Shown: piece after piece, positions 1-8,964 of the stretch
How the letters are laid out: each line of letters starts with the position of its first letter
Position numbering within the stretch: position 1 is the first letter of the stretch
Source: Bradyrhizobium sp. LTSP885
GTDB lineage: Bacteria > Pseudomonadota > Alphaproteobacteria > Rhizobiales > Xanthobacteraceae
Direction: 5' to 3'
DNA length: 64,000 bases
Assembly: GCF_000938305.1 (NCBI RefSeq)
Contig: NZ_JYMT01000038.1
Coordinates: 256,136-320,135 of the forward strand
Notes under the pieces: generated by a model
Seen by the model: the letters and a program-made list of their open reading frames with translations, nothing else
What the model was told of the DNA's origin: nothing
Database searches by the model: none
Translations under genes and position numbers: made by a program

Positions 1-62
1 CCATCCACGTCTTGCTTCGCTGTCGAAGAACGTGGATGCCCGGGTCAAGCCCGGGCATGACG
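1..62. repeat. Dispersed palindromic repeat, partial copy
   Basis: The stretch contains the arms CCATCCACGTCTT and AACGTGGATG followed by CCCGGG-TCAAG-CCCGGG and CATGACGG. The same modules recur at 6637-6750, so this is a copy of a dispersed intergenic repeat that the window edge cuts. It lies directly 5' of fmt; an in-frame upstream start at 32 would fall inside it and is probably not used. Confidence 0.7.
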
Positions 63-91
63 GAAACTCTTCTTTCTTCCGAGTAAGCCTC

Positions 92-1027
92 ATGCCTCTC
101 CGCCTGATCTTCATGGGCACGCCCGATTTCGCGGTGCCGACGCTGCTGGAGCTGGTGGCGTACGGCCATGAGGTCGCGGCCGTCTACACCCGCGCGCCGA
201 AGCCGGGCGGACGGCGCGGCCTGCAATTGCAGCCGACGCCCGTCGAGCAGGAGGCGCGGCGGCTCGGCATTCCCGTGCTGACGCCGAAGACGCTGAAGAC
301 GCCGGAAGCGCTTGAGGAGTTTCGCGCCCACGATGCGGATGCGGCGGTCGTCGTCGCCTATGGCATGATCTTGCCACAGGCCATTCTCGATGCGCCAAAG
401 CTCGGCTGCTTCAATCTGCATGCCTCGCTGTTGCCGCGCTGGCGCGGCGCCGCGCCGATCAACCGCGCCATCATGGCCGGCGATGCCGAAAGCGGCGTGA
501 TGGTGATGAAGATGGATGTCGGCCTCGACACCGGCGACGTTGCGATGGCCGAGCGGTTGGCGATATCGGACAGCATGACGGCGTCAGATCTGCACGACGC
601 GCTGGCGCCGCTCGGTGCGGATTTGATGGTCCGCGCCATCGGCGCGCTGGAGCGCGGGCGATTGCAGCTCACCAAGCAGAGCGAGGACGGTGTCACCTAC
701 GCCGCCAAGATTGACAAGGCCGAGGCGCGGATCGACTGGAGCAAGCCGGCACACGCGGTGCTGCGGCATATTCATGGGCTGTCGCCGTTTCCCGGCGCCT
801 GGTGCGAACTGGCCGATGACGGCGGGCCGGTGCGTCTGAAGATCTTGCGCTGCGAATTGACTAAAGGCTCGGGTGCGCCCGGCGACGTGCTCGACGACAA
901 TCTTGCGATCGCCTGCGGCGAGGGCGCGATCCGCCTGCTCGAACTGCAGCGCGAAGGCAAGGCGCGGATGAAGGCATCAGACTTCCTGCGCGGCGCGCCG
1001 CTGAAGCCGCCCGCGCGGCTCGCCTGA
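92..1027 (+). CDS. fmt: Methionyl-tRNA formyltransferase
   Basis: The 311-residue protein transfers a formyl group from 10-formyl-tetrahydrofolate to initiator Met-tRNA in the cytoplasm. It opens with [18 protein letters not shown], the family's N-terminal Rossmann start, and carries the catalytic set Asn108, His110 (in [10 protein letters not shown]) and Asp146 (in DVGLDTGDV). These match the positions known for the E. coli enzyme. The start at 92 is chosen because it aligns with the family; the frame stays open back to 32 but only through repeat sequence. The stop codon overlaps the truA start (TGATG), so the two are co-transcribed. def normally precedes fmt in this group and would lie just outside the window. 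Confidence 0.97.
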   Translation: MPLRLIFMGTPDFAVPTLLELVAYGHEVAAVYTRAPKPGGRRGLQLQPTPVEQEARRLGIPVLTPKTLKTPEALEEFRAHDADAAVVVAYGMILPQAILDAPKLGCFNLHASLLPRWRGAAPINRAIMAGDAESGVMVMKMDVGLDTGDVAMAERLAISDSMTASDLHDALAPLGADLMVRAIGALERGRLQLTKQSEDGVTYAAKIDKAEARIDWSKPAHAVLRHIHGLSPFPGAWCELADDGGPVRLKILRCELTKGSGAPGDVLDDNLAIACGEGAIRLLELQREGKARMKASDFLRGAPLKPPARLA

Positions 1028-1764
1028 TGCCCCGCTACAAGCTCATCATTGAATATGACGGCACGCCGTTCTCCGGCTGGCAGATCCAGGACAACGCGCC
1101 GACCGTGCAGGGCGCGCTGGAGAAGGCGGTCAAGGCGATCTGCGGCGAGGACGTGCGCGTCCACGGCGCCGGCCGCACCGATGCCGGCGTGCACGCGCGC
1201 GGCCAGGTCGCGCATTGCGACATCGCAAAACCGTTTCCGCCGGGCCGCTTACGTGACGGGCTGAACGCCCATCTGCGCCCGCACCCGATCGGCGTGCTCG
1301 CGGCCGATATCGTGCCAGACGATTTTCAGGCACGCTTCTCGGCCATCAAGCGGCACTATCTTTATCGCATCGCCAACACCCGCGCCAACCTTGCGCTCGA
1401 CATCGCCCGCACCTGGCGCGTGCCACGCCCGCTCGACGCGGATGCAATGCACGCGGCCGCACAGCGTCTGCTCGGCAAGCATGATTTCACCACCTTCCGC
1501 GACACCGAGTGCCAGGCCAAGTCGCCGGAGAAGACGCTCGATCAGCTCGACGTCATCAGAGACGGCGACGCGGTCAACATCGTCACCTCGGCGCGCTCGT
1601 TCCTGCACAGCCAGGTGCGCTCGATGGTGGGATCGCTGGTCTGGGTCGGCGAAGGCCGCTGGAGCGCGGACGATCTCGCCACAGCACTCGCCGCCCGCAA
1701 CCGCGCCGCCTGCGGCCCCGTCGCGCCGCCGGACGGGCTGTATCTGATGCGGGTGGATTATTAG
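1027..1764 (+). CDS. truA: tRNA pseudouridine(38-40) synthase
   Basis: The 245-residue enzyme isomerises uridines at positions 38-40 of the tRNA anticodon arm to pseudouridine. The TruA active-site motif GRTDAGVHA is present with the catalytic Asp at residue 52. The N-terminal [16 protein letters not shown] and the downstream [13 protein letters not shown] segments are also typical. It starts within the fmt stop codon, so the two are translationally coupled. Length is normal for the family. Confidence 0.97.
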   Translation: MPRYKLIIEYDGTPFSGWQIQDNAPTVQGALEKAVKAICGEDVRVHGAGRTDAGVHARGQVAHCDIAKPFPPGRLRDGLNAHLRPHPIGVLAADIVPDDFQARFSAIKRHYLYRIANTRANLALDIARTWRVPRPLDADAMHAAAQRLLGKHDFTTFRDTECQAKSPEKTLDQLDVIRDGDAVNIVTSARSFLHSQVRSMVGSLVWVGEGRWSADDLATALAARNRAACGPVAPPDGLYLMRVDY

Positions 1765-1780
1765 TGGCGCGCTCACTTAG

Positions 1781-1930
1781 CCTCGCCCCGCTTGCGGGGA
1801 GAGGCCGGATTGCATGCAGCGAAGCGGAATGCGATCCGGGTGAGGGGGAGTCTCCGTGAGTCCGTCTCACACCATCTTCGTGGATGGAGCCCCTCACCCC
1901 AACCCTCTCCCCGCAAGAGCGGGGCGAGGG
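1781..1930. repeat. Long palindromic repeat, family A copy 1
   Basis: The element begins CCTCGCCCCGC-TTGCGGGGAGAGG and ends CCTCTCCCCGCAAGAGCGGGGCGAGGG, with CCCTCACCCCAACC near the 3' arm. Two further copies lie at 52320-52462 and 54524-54665. It separates the convergent genes truA and dapE and could fold into a strong stem in both transcripts, so it may act as a bidirectional terminator. Confidence 0.85.
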
Positions 1931-1936
1931 AGAAGC

Positions 1937-3091
1937 TTAGCCGAAATACCTATCCAGCACGCCGCGATAGACCTTCGTCAGCTTCTCCAGATCGGACACC
2001 GGGGTGCGCTCGTCGATCTGGTGCATGGTCTGGCCGACCAGGCCGAACTCGATCACCGGGCAATAGCTGGAGATGAAGCGCGCGTCCGAGGTGCCGCCAG
2101 AGGTGGAGAGCTCCGGCTTGCGGCCGGTGACCTCCTCGATCGCCGAGACAGCGAGGTCGGTGAACGGCCCCGGCTTGGTGACGAACACATTGGAGTTCGA
2201 CGGCAACCATTCGATGTGGGCGCGGATGCGATTGCCGCAGGCCGTTTCGAGGCGCGCGTCGACCAGCCGGCGCAGGGTCTCCTGGGTGTGGTTGTCGTTG
2301 AAACGGATGTTGAATTTCGCGCGCGCCTGGCCGGGGATCACGTTGCCCGCGGTGTTGCCGACGTCCACAGTGGTGAATTCGAGATTGCTCGCCTGGAATT
2401 GCGCGCTGCCGTGATCGAGCGGCTGGTCGCTCAGGGCTACGATCAGCCGCGAGATGTCGGGCACCGGGTTCGAGGCGCGGTGCGGATAGGCGACATGGCC
2501 CTGCACGCCATCGACAACAAGCGTGCCGGACTGCGAGCCGCGGCGGCCAACCTTGATCATGTCGCCAAGCACCTCGACATTCGAGGGCTCGCCGAGCACG
2601 CAATGGTCGAACTTCTCGCCGCGTTCGGCGCACCATTTCAGCAGCTTGACGGTGCCATTGACCGAGACGTCTTCCTCATCGCCGGTGATCAGGAACGAGA
2701 TCGAGCCTTTTGGCTTACCGCCATTGTCCTTCAGATATTGCAGCACCGCGGCGACGCTGCAGGCGATGCCGCCCTTCATGTCGACGGCACCGCGACCGTA
2801 GAGAAAACCGTCCTTCACCTCGCCGGAGAAGGCACCGAGCGTCCACGCGGATTCATCGCCCGGTGGCACCACATCGGTGTGGCCGGCGAAGGTGATATGC
2901 GGCGCCTCGCTGCCGATGCGGGCATAGAGATTGTCGATATCGGCGGTGCCTGCTTCCGAGAATGTCATGCGATGGACGTCGAAACCGGCGGCCTTCAGCA
3001 GATTTTCGAGAACGCCGAGAGCTCCGGCATCGGCCGGGGTGACGGACGGGCAGCGAACGAGATCGCGCGTGATCGAGATGGCATCAGTCAT
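1937..3091 (-). CDS. dapE: Succinyl-diaminopimelate desuccinylase
   Basis: The 384-residue M20-family metallohydrolase removes succinate from N-succinyl-LL-diaminopimelate in the lysine and peptidoglycan-precursor pathway. Metal-binding and catalytic motifs are visible: His71 and Asp73 in HTDVVPPGD, Asp104 in GAVDMKGG, Glu139-Glu140 in GDEED, and a C-terminal His in TMHQIDER. The start ATG overlaps the stop of the upstream DUF805 gene by four bases (ATGA), so the two are coupled. dapD, which makes the succinylated pathway intermediate, lies just upstream on the same strand. Confidence 0.97.
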   Translation of the reverse strand: MTDAISITRDLVRCPSVTPADAGALGVLENLLKAAGFDVHRMTFSEAGTADIDNLYARIGSEAPHITFAGHTDVVPPGDESAWTLGAFSGEVKDGFLYGRGAVDMKGGIACSVAAVLQYLKDNGGKPKGSISFLITGDEEDVSVNGTVKLLKWCAERGEKFDHCVLGEPSNVEVLGDMIKVGRRGSQSGTLVVDGVQGHVAYPHRASNPVPDISRLIVALSDQPLDHGSAQFQASNLEFTTVDVGNTAGNVIPGQARAKFNIRFNDNHTQETLRRLVDARLETACGNRIRAHIEWLPSNSNVFVTKPGPFTDLAVSAIEEVTGRKPELSTSGGTSDARFISSYCPVIEFGLVGQTMHQIDERTPVSDLEKLTKVYRGVLDRYFG

Positions 3092-3729
3092 GCGTCCCGC
3101 TTAACACGCCATACCGGAGGTGGGCCAGCTTTGTGCGGCACCAATTCGATCTCGCTCTGCTGATCCCAGCCTTGCGTGGGACGCGGCCTGATGTCGCGGT
3201 CGCTGCGCGGGCGGGTTTGAATCTTGCCAAGCGGGTCGGAGCCGAACTGGTTGGCGCGCGGAGTGCCGCGCAGGCAGCCAAGTTCGATGAAACCCCAGAG
3301 ATAGAGTGCGGACGACGCAAGCACCAGCGGCATGATCCATGTGCTGTCGGGAAGGCGATCCTCGAACTGGCTACAGAGCCCGGGCAGGATAAAGAATGGT
3401 ACGATCCACCATCCGCTCTTGTCGCGATCGTGCAGGCGCTTGATCGCGGCCGCGAAGTAGACCCACAGGAACAGCGCCGTGCCTGCGATCTTGATCAGCA
3501 AGACCGGAAGCCTGCTCAACGGGATTGCGTGGTAGGTCGCGGGATCGATGGCCTTGAAGAGGTCGTCGATGCTGAATCCGAACGACATCTTGCCACCGAA
3601 CAAGCCGATGGCGCCAGCCGTCAGCGCGGCCAGGAACAGCATCCAGAACAAGATGATCAGTCCCGCGAGCCAGTATTTGGCACGGTTGATGCGGCCCTTG
3701 AAGCTGAAAAGGTACGACGTCCAATCCAT
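3088..3729 (-). CDS. DUF805 inner-membrane protein
   Basis: The 213-residue protein begins [20 protein letters not shown], the hallmark start of DUF805 proteins, and has about four hydrophobic segments (roughly residues 20-45, 80-100, 110-130 and 135-155). The motif [15 protein letters not shown] is also characteristic. A hydrophilic tail of about 60 residues is rich in Arg, Pro and Gln and is longer than in most members. The start at 3729 is preferred because sequence further upstream lacks similarity. The family has no established function. It is placed between dapD and dapE and overlaps dapE. Confidence 0.85.
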   Translation of the reverse strand: MDWTSYLFSFKGRINRAKYWLAGLIILFWMLFLAALTAGAIGLFGGKMSFGFSIDDLFKAIDPATYHAIPLSRLPVLLIKIAGTALFLWVYFAAAIKRLHDRDKSGWWIVPFFILPGLCSQFEDRLPDSTWIMPLVLASSALYLWGFIELGCLRGTPRANQFGSDPLGKIQTRPRSDRDIRPRPTQGWDQQSEIELVPHKAGPPPVWRVKRDA

Positions 3730-3811
3730 AAAAAACTCCGGGCGGCGGCAATGCTCGCGGCCCGGAGTTTTGTCGACTTGAGACGATGGTTGGTTCGATC
3801 CCGTTGGACCC

Positions 3812-3913
3812 GTCATCCTGAGGTGCGAGCTCTTGCGAGCCTCGAAGGATGCGCGGCCCGGTCCGGGGCCGTTGACCCTTCGAGGCTCGCTTTCGCGAGC
3901 ACCTCAGGGTGAC
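3812..3913. repeat. Palindromic repeat, family B
   Basis: The outer arms GTCATCCTGAGGTGCGAGC and GAGCACCTCAGGGTGAC enclose inner arms around GCCTCGAAGG and CCTTCGAGGC. It lies 3' of dapD and upstream of the DUF805 gene, and can form a long cruciform or RNA stem. I see no second full copy in this window. Confidence 0.75.
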
Positions 3914-3944
3914 GGTGAGGGATGAGGAATTGCCGCAGCGCTTC

Positions 3945-4790
3945 TTAGTCCCGCAGCAGCTCGTTGATGCTGGTCTTGGAGCGGGTGCGCTCGTCGACAC
4001 GCTTGACGATCACGGCGCAGGCGACGGCCGGGCCCGGCTGGCCGTTCTTCATGAGCTTTGGCGGCATTGTGCCGGGCACCACGACGGAATATTCCGGGAC
4101 CTCGCCGATGAAGATCTCGCCGGTCTCGCGATCGACGATCTTGGTGGAGGCGCCGAGGAACACGCCCATCGCCAGCACCGCGCCCTTGCGCACGATCACG
4201 CCTTCGGCCACTTCCGAGCGAGCGCCGATGAAGCAATCGTCCTCGACGATGACGGGCTCGGCCTGCAACGGTTCGAGCACGCCGCCGATGCCGACGCCGC
4301 CGGAGATGTGCACGCGCTTGCCGATCTGGGCGCAGGAGCCGACCGTCGACCAGGTGTCGATCATGGTCGCTTCATCGACATAAGCACCGAGATTGACGAA
4401 GGACGGCATCAGCACGACGTTGCGGGCGATGAAGGCGGAACGGCGCACGATCGCGCCCGGCACGGCGCGGAAGCCGGCATCGCGAAAACGGTTCTCGCCC
4501 CAGCCCTCGAACTTCATCGGCACCTTGTCCCACGACGAGGCATTGCCGGGGCTGCCGGGAATGGCGCTCATGTCGTTGAGGCGGAACGAGAGCAGCACGG
4601 CCTTCTTCAGCCACTGATTGACCTTCCACTTGCCGCTGGCTTCGCGCTCGGCGACGCGGGCCTCGCCCTTGTCGAGCAGCTCCAGCGCGTGATCGACCGC
4701 CTCGCGGACCTCGCCTTTGGTCGAGGTCGAAACGCCGTCGCGGGCATCGAATGCGGTGTTGACGGTGGATTCGAGGGCGGACAGCGACAT
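3945..4790 (-). CDS. dapD: Tetrahydrodipicolinate N-succinyltransferase
   Basis: The 281-residue enzyme transfers succinyl from succinyl-CoA to tetrahydrodipicolinate, the first committed step of the succinylase branch of DAP/lysine synthesis. The sequence shows the left-handed beta-helix hexapeptide pattern, with family motifs including [40 protein letters not shown] and [22 protein letters not shown] (shown here as separate pieces). Length is typical. It lies in the same orientation as dapE, separated by DUF805 and a repeat, so the two Dap enzymes probably have related expression. Confidence 0.97.
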   Translation of the reverse strand: MSLSALESTVNTAFDARDGVSTSTKGEVREAVDHALELLDKGEARVAEREASGKWKVNQWLKKAVLLSFRLNDMSAIPGSPGNASSWDKVPMKFEGWGENRFRDAGFRAVPGAIVRRSAFIARNVVLMPSFVNLGAYVDEATMIDTWSTVGSCAQIGKRVHISGGVGIGGVLEPLQAEPVIVEDDCFIGARSEVAEGVIVRKGAVLAMGVFLGASTKIVDRETGEIFIGEVPEYSVVVPGTMPPKLMKNGQPGPAVACAVIVKRVDERTRSKTSINELLRD

Positions 4791-4884
4791 CGGGACAATC
4801 CTTGGGCGTATCGGGATTATGACGGGAGGTTGGAAGGCTTTTTCAGGATTTGGGGCCGCGGAGTCAAGGCAAACTCCGCCGTCG

Positions 4885-5577
4885 TCAGGGCGTTAACTGC
4901 TGCAAAAACCCGGTTAGATCATCGGTGACGTGGTCGACGTGTTCGGCGTCGCGGCCTTCGAGCTCCCAGGTCTCGCGCACCACCTCCCGGCTGCCGTCGG
5001 GCACCACAAGCACGGTGGCCATGCCGAGCTGGTGCGGAACGACCAGGTTTCGCGCGAGGTCCTCGAACATCGCCGACCGCGTGGGATCGACGTCATGGAG
5101 CTTCAGGAATTTCTGGTAGGTCTGCGGCGCCGGCTTCGGCTCGAGATCGGCGGCGATGATGTCGAACACGCCGTCGAAATGATCGCTGATGCCGAGCCGG
5201 CCGAGCACCGCATCGACATGGTCGGTCGAGCCGTTGGTCAGGATCAGCTTGCGCCCCGGCAGCTTCGCGATCGCAGCCCCCATCGCCGGATTAGGCTCGA
5301 GCGGCGAGTGGTCGATCTTGTGCACATAGGCGAGATAGTCGTCGGCGCGCACGCCGTGCTCGGTCATCATGCCGCGCATCGTGGTGCCGTAGCGCAGGTA
5401 ATAGTCCTTCTGTATCAGCCGTGCTTCCTCCGGCGAAATCTTCAGCCAGTTGCTGACGAACTCGCCGATCCGCGCGTCGACCTGCTGCCACAGATTGACG
5501 TGATGCGGGTACAGGGTGTTGTCGAGGTCGAACACCCAGGTGTCGACATGGCCGAAGCTGCGGGGAGTTTTCATCAT
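4885..5577 (-). CDS. HAD-superfamily pyrimidine 5'-nucleotidase
   Basis: The 230-residue protein has HAD motif [10 protein letters not shown] (Asp17 nucleophile, Asp19), motif II LTNGS, and motif III/IV around Lys in [13 protein letters not shown] and MFEDLARNL. This matches the SDT1/PHM8-like subgroup annotated as pyrimidine 5'-nucleotidases, which dephosphorylate nucleoside monophosphates. The ORF begins with tandem Met codons, so the exact start may be 5574. The exact substrate is inferred from the subgroup and is not evident from the sequence. Confidence 0.88.
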   Translation of the reverse strand: MMKTPRSFGHVDTWVFDLDNTLYPHHVNLWQQVDARIGEFVSNWLKISPEEARLIQKDYYLRYGTTMRGMMTEHGVRADDYLAYVHKIDHSPLEPNPAMGAAIAKLPGRKLILTNGSTDHVDAVLGRLGISDHFDGVFDIIAADLEPKPAPQTYQKFLKLHDVDPTRSAMFEDLARNLVVPHQLGMATVLVVPDGSREVVRETWELEGRDAEHVDHVTDDLTGFLQQLTP

Positions 5578-5601
5578 GCTCTCACGGCAAAGAGGGGGCC
5601 A

Positions 5602-6627
5602 TCACGGCATCGCAAAGCGCAGCGTCTTGCCGCCGCTGGTCATGTCGACGGGCACAAAGCCTGTTACGGCGAGGCCGCGGTTGGCGCAGTCGCCCTGGTC
5701 ATTGATCTCGAACGTGCTTTCCCGGGTGCATAGCTGGGTGAGGCCGCCCCAGTTCAGCGGCTTGTCCTTGACCCTGATGGTGCGGTTGTCGCCGTCGACG
5801 GCTTCGGCGAAGGAGTAGATCTGTTTCGGCGCGCCCGTCACGTCGGGATGCAGGCACTTGCCGGGATCGACGCGATACCAGCCGCGGCTGGTCACCACCT
5901 TGCCGTCGTCGGTCGCGACTGCGGCCATCACCTTGTGCGGGGTGTCGTTGCACCACGTCAGCCCCGATGATGATGGCTTCTGCACGGCGTCAACCATCGC
6001 GGTGAAGAAGGTCGGCGATTGCACGATGTCGCTGGCGAGCCCGCGGCTCCTCAGGAATGCGGACAGCGCGCCTTGCGTCTTCGGCCCGTCGACGCCGTCG
6101 ATCGGTGCCGCATCATAGCCCGCGATCACCAGCAGGCGCTGGATGGCGGCGAGCCGCGCCTGTTCGTCGTCATATTCGCTGTCCTCGGCGAGATAGGCGG
6201 TGAGGTTGCCGTCATCGCCCTGCGTCGGCGTGATCTGGGTGAACTGTGCGGGCGTCTGGCCCGCGCGGCACTGGCGCGCAGCGGCGATCACGAAATTATC
6301 CTGCGCGACGCAGAGCGTGTCGGTGCCGTTCTGCGGGATCGGCGAGGCGCCGTAGACGCCGAGCGCGCGCGCATTCAAGAGCACGCGGTCGGCGGTGAGC
6401 TGGCCCTGCACCACGACGCGGCAGGTCGCAGGATCGATCCGGAACCAGCCCCGCGTCGCGGTCGCCGCCTTGTCGTCGATGCCGATCGCGGCCTCGACCA
6501 CATAGCTCATGCGGTTGCAGAGCTTCAGGTCGGCCAGCGCCGGCGCCCCGGAGAACAGAACCGACACGATCGCGGCCGGTAGCGACATCAAGAGCCGCGT
6601 GAGTGGAGACCGGAGAGAGCGCCTCAC
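5602..6627 (-). CDS. Secreted protein with two DUF1036 domains
   Basis: About 341 residues from a GTG at 6627. The N-terminus RRSLRSPLTRLLMSLPAAIVS followed by LFSGAPALA is a signal peptide with an Ala-x-Ala site. Two DUF1036-like modules follow: one starting DLKLCNRMSYVVEAAIG, with RGWFRIDPATC, and one starting LTWCNDTPHKVMAAVA, with RGWYRVDPGKC. Between them is a peptidoglycan-binding-like repeat (IQRLLVIAGYDAAPIDGVDG). Paired cysteines suggest periplasmic disulfides. An upstream GTG at 6783 keeps the frame open, but that extra stretch is encoded by the dispersed repeat at 6637-6750 and precedes the signal peptide, so it is rejected. Function is unknown; a cell-envelope role is inferred. 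Confidence 0.82.
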   Translation of the reverse strand: MRRSLRSPLTRLLMSLPAAIVSVLFSGAPALADLKLCNRMSYVVEAAIGIDDKAATATRGWFRIDPATCRVVVQGQLTADRVLLNARALGVYGASPIPQNGTDTLCVAQDNFVIAAARQCRAGQTPAQFTQITPTQGDDGNLTAYLAEDSEYDDEQARLAAIQRLLVIAGYDAAPIDGVDGPKTQGALSAFLRSRGLASDIVQSPTFFTAMVDAVQKPSSSGLTWCNDTPHKVMAAVATDDGKVVTSRGWYRVDPGKCLHPDVTGAPKQIYSFAEAVDGDNRTIRVKDKPLNWGGLTQLCTRESTFEINDQGDCANRGLAVTGFVPVDMTSGGKTLRFAMP

Positions 6628-6636
6628 GCTCTGTTC

Positions 6637-6750
6637 GTCATGCCCGGGCAAAAGCGCGAAGCGCGTATGGACAGAAATGCCCCGGGCATCCACGTCTTTC
6701 GCCCGGCGAGCAAACAAGACGTGGATGGCCGGGATAAACCCGGCCATGAC
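6637..6750. repeat. Dispersed palindromic repeat related to the 1-62 copy
   Basis: Outer arms GTCATGCCCGGGC and GCCGGG-(ATAAAC)-CCGGCCATGAC surround the inner arms CATCCACGTCTTTC and AAGACGTGGATGG. The CACGT/ACGTGGATG and CCCGGG modules match the element at 1-62. It lies between argB and the DUF1036 gene. Confidence 0.75.
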
Positions 6751-6779
6751 GCTTCGTATGCGCGTGCCCGCATCTCGCA

Positions 6780-7673
6780 TCACTTGTGGATCAGCGTGCC
6801 CGTGCCCTGGTTGGTGAAGAGTTCGAGCAGCACCGCGTGCTGCGTCTTGCCGTCGATGATCACGACGCCCTGCACACCCTGTTCGAGCGCGTAGATGCAG
6901 GTCTCGACCTTCGGGATCATGCCGCCCGAAATCGTACCGTCGGCGATCAGCTTGCGGGCATCCTTGATCGACAGGTCCGGAATCAGCTTCTTGGACTTGT
7001 CGAGCACGCCGGGCACGTCGGTCAGCAGCAACAGCCGCTTGGCCTTCAGCGCGCCCGCGATCGCGCCGGCAAAGGTGTCGGCGTTGATGTTCAGCGTCTG
7101 GCCGTCCTTCGACGTTGCCAGCGGCGCCAGCACCGGGATCAGGTCATAGCCGATCAGCTGGTTGAGCAGCGTGAGATCGACCTTTTCGGGATCGCCGACG
7201 AAGCCGAGATCGATCGCCTTCTCGATGTTGGAATCCGGGTCGACCATGGTGCGCGTCGTCTTCGACGCCTTCACCATGTTGCCGTCCTTGCCGGAGAGGC
7301 CCACGGCCTTGCCGCCGGCCGCGTTGATGTAGCCGACGATCTGCTTGTTGACCGAGCCCGCCAGCACCATCTCGACGATCTCGATGGTCGCGGCGTCAGT
7401 GATGCGCAGTCCGGCTGCGAATTCCGACTGGATGCCGAGGCGCTTTAGCATGGTCGCGATCTGCGGGCCGCCGCCGTGCACCACCACCGGATTGATCGCG
7501 GTCTGCTCGAGCAGCACGATGTCGCGCGCGAAGGCCTTTGCGGTGTCCTCGGAGCCCATGGCATGGCCGCCATACTTGATGACGATGGTTTCCTCGTCAT
7601 ATTCCTGCATGTGCGGCAGCGCCTCGGACAGGATACGGGCCTGATCGAGCGGGCTGATCTGCTGGTCGGTCAT
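6780..7673 (-). CDS. argB: Acetylglutamate kinase
   Basis: The 297-residue amino-acid-kinase-family enzyme phosphorylates N-acetylglutamate in arginine biosynthesis. Visible family motifs are [10 protein letters not shown] near residue 30 (ATP-phosphate Lys), [10 protein letters not shown], and the C-terminal LTDVPGVLD and [10 protein letters not shown] segments. The last region corresponds to the arginine-binding part of feedback-inhibited hexameric enzymes. Its place downstream of yihA/yidC is conserved in the group. Confidence 0.97.
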   Translation of the reverse strand: MTDQQISPLDQARILSEALPHMQEYDEETIVIKYGGHAMGSEDTAKAFARDIVLLEQTAINPVVVHGGGPQIATMLKRLGIQSEFAAGLRITDAATIEIVEMVLAGSVNKQIVGYINAAGGKAVGLSGKDGNMVKASKTTRTMVDPDSNIEKAIDLGFVGDPEKVDLTLLNQLIGYDLIPVLAPLATSKDGQTLNINADTFAGAIAGALKAKRLLLLTDVPGVLDKSKKLIPDLSIKDARKLIADGTISGGMIPKVETCIYALEQGVQGVVIIDGKTQHAVLLELFTNQGTGTLIHK

Positions 7674-7753
7674 GGGGCGGGTCTCGTCGTCAGCGGAGGG
7701 GCGCGCAGGGTTCTATCCGATTGGCGGGCAGGGCGCAAAGTGGGGGCTGGTAT

Positions 7754-7842
7754 TCGTAGCCCGGATGGAGCGAAGCGCAATCCGGGGCCTGGTATCCGCG
7801 AGAGGATTCCCGGATTTCGCTTCGCTCCATCCGGGCTACGAA
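7754..7842. repeat. Palindromic repeat, family C
   Basis: The arms TTCGTAGCCCGGATGGAGCG and CGCTCCATCCGGGCTACGAA are inverted copies of one another. Inner GCAATCCGGG and CCCGGATTTCGCTT segments add further pairing. The element ends at the base before the DUF423 stop codon and may terminate that transcript. Confidence 0.8.
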
Positions 7843-8211
7843 TCAACGCTTCGGCCACATCGCCGCGATCGCCAGCACCACCCAGCTCAGAATCAGCAAT
7901 GTTCCGCCGGTCGGGGCGGCCATCGGAAACAATCCGTGGCTGGCATATTGGCGAACCGTCAGGTCGCCCGCGAACAATGACGCCGCGATGACGAAACCGA
8001 TCGCCGCAACGGTTCCGATCCTCGCATGAACGATGGCGCGGTCCGCGACCGCCACGGTCGCAAGCACGGCGGTGGCGTGAAACAGCAGCATCGAGGAGGC
8101 GGCCCCCAGCCGCGACGCGTCGGCGAGGTGGGCTGCGGCGGCCGCCAGCACCACGCCACAGGCGCCCATCAGCCCGGCAAGGCCGATCAGGATGCGATGC
8201 AGGCCGGCCAT
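7843..8211 (-). CDS. DUF423 small membrane protein
   Basis: The 122-residue protein has four hydrophobic segments and the DUF423 layout: an N-terminal helix (ILIGLAGLMGACGVVLAAAAAH, read in two parts), ML-LFHATAVLA, GFVIAASLFAGDL and a C-terminal helix after HGLFPMAAPTGGTLL. The His in FHA and the GDL motif are family features. The start overlaps the yihA stop by one base, so it is the distal gene of the rnpA-yidC-yihA unit. The family's function is unknown. Confidence 0.87.
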   Translation of the reverse strand: MAGLHRILIGLAGLMGACGVVLAAAAAHLADASRLGAASSMLLFHATAVLATVAVADRAIVHARIGTVAAIGFVIAASLFAGDLTVRQYASHGLFPMAAPTGGTLLILSWVVLAIAAMWPKR

Positions 8212-8861
8212 CAGCGCCGCTCTTCGATCAGGCGCAGCATCGCGGCGCGCAGCTCCGGCATCCCGGCGCCGGTGCGCGACGAGGTCACCAGCACCTCGGG
8301 GAATGCCGCGGGGTGTTTGGCCAGCGCTGCAATTGTGTCGGCGAGCGTCGTGCTCAATTCGCCGGCCTTGACCTGGTCGGCCTTGGTCAGCACTACCTGA
8401 TAGCTGACGGCGGATTTATTCAGTGTCTTGAGCACGTCGAGATCGACGTCCTTGATGCCGTGACGGGCGTCGATCAGCACATAGACCCGCGCCAGCGTGG
8501 CGCGTCCGAGCAGGAATTTGTGGATCAGCGCCGTCCACGACGCCACCTTGACCTTGGGCGCCGAGGCGTAGCCGTAGCCGGGCATGTCGACCAGGCGGAC
8601 GTCCGCACTCTCCGGGCCCTCGAAGAAGATCAGCTCCTGGGTGCGGCCCGGCGTGTGCGAGGTGCGTGCCAGGCTGCCGCGGCCGGTCAGCGCGTTGATC
8701 AGGCTCGACTTGCCGACATTGGAGCGGCCGGCAAAGGCGACCTCTAGCCCTGCCATCGGCGGCAGCGTTTCGATCGAGGGCGAGGCCCAGATGAAGTGCC
8801 AGTCGCCGGCGAACAGCTTTCGCCCTGCCTCGATCAGCTTCGCATCGGGTTCGGTGCTCAT
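8211..8861 (-). CDS. engB: Ribosome-biogenesis GTPase YihA/YsxC (EngB)
   Basis: The 216-residue TrmE-Era-type GTPase is involved in late 50S ribosomal subunit assembly. The motifs are in order: G1 GRSNVGKSS, a G2 threonine in ARTSHTPGRT, G3 DMPGYGYA, and G4 TKAD. The start at 8861 (MSTEPDAK) matches the family; an ATG six codons upstream at 8879 lies next to the repeat at 8881-8928. It lies downstream of yidC with the repeat between them and overlaps DUF423. Confidence 0.95.
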   Translation of the reverse strand: MSTEPDAKLIEAGRKLFAGDWHFIWASPSIETLPPMAGLEVAFAGRSNVGKSSLINALTGRGSLARTSHTPGRTQELIFFEGPESADVRLVDMPGYGYASAPKVKVASWTALIHKFLLGRATLARVYVLIDARHGIKDVDLDVLKTLNKSAVSYQVVLTKADQVKAGELSTTLADTIAALAKHPAAFPEVLVTSSRTGAGMPELRAAMLRLIEERR

Positions 8862-8880
8862 GCGAAGGTTTCCATCCATC

Positions 8881-8928
8881 GTCGTAGCCGGGCTAAAGCG
8901 CGAAGACGCGCTTTAGCCCGGCTACGAC
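8881..8928. repeat. Perfect 22-bp-arm inverted repeat
   Basis: GTCGTAGCCGGGCTAAAGCG plus CG on the left pairs perfectly with the right arm across a 4-nt loop (AAGA). It lies between yidC and engB, close enough to the engB start to affect its transcript. It has no T-run on either strand, so it is not a canonical intrinsic terminator. Confidence 0.9.
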
Positions 8929-8964
8929 GAGTTGCGGCTTTGCGCGTCCAAGCAACGGCGCTTG

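Noticed and set aside
1856-3163. A plus-strand frame opposite dapE
   Set aside because: It lies antisense to dapE, whose metal-binding motifs are intact, and has no domain of its own.
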